A stretch of 64,000 bases of DNA from Ceratothoa steindachneri. Its lineage: Eukaryota > Arthropoda > Malacostraca > Isopoda > Cymothoidae. The first letter of the stretch is position 1. Every line of letters starts with the position of its first letter. Made by a program: the position numbers and the translations under genes. Shown here piece after piece: positions 61,701-64,000 of this stretch. The notes beneath the pieces were generated by a model that was not told the origin of the DNA, did not search any database, and was given only the letters and a program-made list of their open reading frames with translations. Location: positions 80,734,919-80,798,918 of the forward strand of contig OZ018323.1 in NCBI GenBank assembly GCA_963969495.1. Reading direction: 5' to 3'.

Positions 61701-63744
61701 GGCCTTCCTTCGTAGACAGCATTATGTAGGGTGTTTTTCGATCTAGGGAAGGCCTATGATACTGCATGGCGATACGGTATCATGGAGACTCTCCACACGA
61801 TGGGGGCGAGGTGACGCCTCTCAATCTTCATATCTGAATTTTTGCGAGATCATCGATTCCACGTACGGGTGGGGGGAAGCCCTCCCCGGCCCAAAGGAGC
61901 AGGAAGATGGTATCCCGCAGAGAAGTTTCCTCAGTGTCACACTCTTTGTCCTGAGCATCAACGGCATCACCTCGGTGCTGCCTGAAGATGTTCTTGCTAC
62001 GCTCTACGTGGATGACCTTTCGATCTCTTTTGGCGCGGACCAAGATGCCAACTTTGGAGCGTCGACTCCAACAGGCATTGAACCGCATCTCTCGCTATGC
62101 CGAATCGCACAGGTTTCGGATTTCCTTGGCCAAGACTAAAGTGTTGCACTTCTGCCGACATCCACAGCTCCACTCTAACCCAGACTTGTTTCTTAATGGG
62201 GGTACGCCTGGAAGTGGTTGAATCGCACCGTTTATTTGGTCTTGTTTTCGACCAACTCCTCACCTGGGAGGCTCATATTCCCATCCTTAGGGTCTCTTGT
62301 ACCCTCGCCATGCACATTCTTCGTTCCGTGACGTTCAGCACTAAGCCTGCTGATATTGCTATTGCCTTACTTTTCTCCGATCCTTCGTTCGTTCGAAGCT
62401 GGACTACGGATGAGAGTTTTACGGTTTCGCACCCGAGCGTGTATTGCTAAAGGTTGACGTGATCCACCACATCGGTCTCCGCCTGGCGACCGGTGTCTTA
62501 GGTACTACCTCCATTGAGAGCCTACCTGTGGATGCCGGGGAGATGTCACTCGCTCTGCACCATGCACAGTGCATTATGCGCTTGTACGCGCGGGCCCGGC
62601 GCGTCTCTCAGTCGCCAACGGTCCTCACTGCATCCGCTGCCGATACCGCCGAGAGGCGCCAGTCATACCCTAAGAGCCCTGGGCTTTAGGCTAGGAAACG
62701 CCTTTCCTCCCAAAGCTTCCACAGCGCCGGGAATATTGTGTTCGTCATTTTGGGAGTACACTTTGCGTTACGCTGGATCCGTGCCAGTGTACACGGATGG
62801 CTCCAAGTCCTAGTAGGGGGTCGTCTTCCACGGGGTATCCCTTCTGTTTGAAGTCAGCGAGGCTCTAACAGGTAGTGTCTGTTTTCACGTCTGAGCTGGT
62901 TGCAATACACCGCGCAGTACGGAAAATTACGCGTCCTGCCTGGTTCGGAGACTGGATTATGATGCTCAGCGACTCACAAAACACCCTCAGTGTTCCCGGG
63001 GCATAGGACTCTCTGCACACCCTGGTTCGCGGTATCCGTTACACCACAGTTGCGGCGAGCCGGGCGGATATCGAGATTATCTTCTGCTGGGTTCCTGGAC
63101 ATGTCGAAATTGCGAGGAATATGCGCGCCAAAGACTCCCTAAACCCTGGCAACCAGGCTAGCGTTTCGCTCCTCTTCACACCCACTACATGACAGCCCTC
63201 CATGCTGCCTGCAAAGAAGATGGGAGACGGCCAAGCGGAACTTAAAGTTGCGTGTCATTGCACTACGACTGTTCCCATGGACTACCCCCAATGCCGTGAC
63301 AGCTTCAGGTCGTTTTGTGAGGGCACACTCGCGATACGCACCGCCATTTCATGAAGTGCTCGCCTTCACTTTATTGCGACGAGTGCGTTGTCCCCCAGAC
63401 TGTTCGGCACATTCTTGTTGAATGTCCCAGTCGGGGTGATCTTCGCGCACCTTACTGGTCCCAGTATATGGACAAGTGGGGTCGCTACTGCTTGTTCCTC
63501 ATACTCAGGTCTTTGACTCTCCATTTGATTTGATTCTCTTCGCCTGAGGGAAGCGGGACTCGCCCCGACGTCTCATCTTGCTTCCTTTTTCTTCTTGACT
63601 TTGTTCTTTTCTTACTTTTCTTCTATGTATTTTTGCCTGGTTTGGTTGGTATTTTAAAGTAGTTTAATAATAGGCTGAAATTTTAATTTCGGTGACTTAT
63701 GCCTTTGAAGGCAGTCGCCAGTTGGGTGTTTAAAAAAAAAAACC
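58705..63744 (+). mobile_element. LINE-X copy E, heavily degraded, reaching the 3' end and A tail
   Basis: Begins inside ORF1 (MEMILDVPPPQ at about 58719) and follows the full order at low quality. ORF1 folded region and damaged knuckles are at 59160-59850; endonuclease traces at 60160-60740; RT finger pieces at 60780-61570; motif A region at about 61745. LYVDDLSISF is intact at 61999-62030, and a thumb follows with SLAKTKVLHFCRHPQLHSNP. RNase H is traceable from VPVYTDGSKS at about 62785 to VPGHVEIARNMRAKDS, and the finger CDECVVPQTVRHILVECPS at about 63375-63432. The hairpins are at 63661-63676 and 63691-63719, followed by an A run ending at 63744. It is clearly the oldest near-complete copy. 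Confidence 0.85.
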
Positions 63745-64000
63745 ACATTAAAACAACTACTTTATACTCCATCAGAGATGATCTCTCAATTCTCCCCCAA
63801 ATTTATCCACATCCAACTGACTCACTTCTATCCAGTCACTTACACGCAAGACCCTACTTCATTCACGGCCCCTGCCATACATCCTTTAAATCCTCCCTTC
63901 CTCATAGGGACAGACTCCACATGGCCAGGCTGCGGTGTAAACTTTACTCACCACTCCTCAGCTACCAGAAAAGCGTGGTGTGACCACCGCGGATCTAACC
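63745..64000. other. Window end without recognised feature
   Basis: No motif seen. A short open frame on the + strand has no recognisable content. Confidence 0.4.

Overview
The window is eukaryotic, probably from an arthropod or related invertebrate. It has GT-AG introns, AT-rich intergenic DNA with long (TA)n and (CA)n runs, a tRNA-derived SINE, and almost nothing but interleaved transposable elements. No bacterial-style operon or CRISPR array is visible. The only host gene I can support is a two-exon piece (36628-36741 and 51016-51141, + strand, both phase 0) that resembles the helical domain of BNIP1/Sec20, an ER t-SNARE. The 14.3 kb intron between these exons is packed with retrotransposons.

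Left part (1-16 kb): a decayed Mag-like Gypsy pol (640-1962) is followed by a hAT-type remnant. From 5294 to 13495 lies a stack of nested insertions. A non-LTR retrotransposon is split by a MITE (MITE-1). That MITE is split by a roughly 4.7 kb DNA transposon with ~100 bp inverted ends, a spliced gene for a cysteine-rich multi-copy protein family, and a TATT target duplication. That transposon is itself split by an internally deleted A-rich LINE. CR1-like LINE pieces with PHD-finger ORF1 are also lodged in the same host element.

Middle (16-34 kb): a CR1 LINE; then a minus-strand Gypsy element (18006-23930) of unusual layout, with an OTU-like domain and a second aspartic protease between RNase H and integrase, and a 3' ORF with three DFSGF motifs. 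Next come more CR1 pieces, one split by a LINE with a clean 9-bp target duplication; a related LTR; a Gypsy integrase end with a 164-bp tandem duplication; and a CR1-like LINE whose RT region is present as three tandem ~665-bp units.

Right part (34-64 kb): a SINE pair in inverted orientation, a pogo-like MITE, and then six copies or fragments (a seventh, copy A, lies at 25.8 kb) of one GC-rich LINE family that I label LINE-X. LINE-X has an ORF1 with three zinc knuckles, then endonuclease, RT and RNase H, and two conserved 3' hairpins. The best copy (38004-44867, 6.9 kb) is inserted in an older copy of the same family with an 11-bp target duplication. A hAT-like transposase pseudogene sits at 56.7-58.2 kb.

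All element ORFs carry frameshifts, stops or deletions. Names such as LINE-X, MITE-1 and MITE-2 are my own labels. All homology calls are from reading motifs, not from searches.
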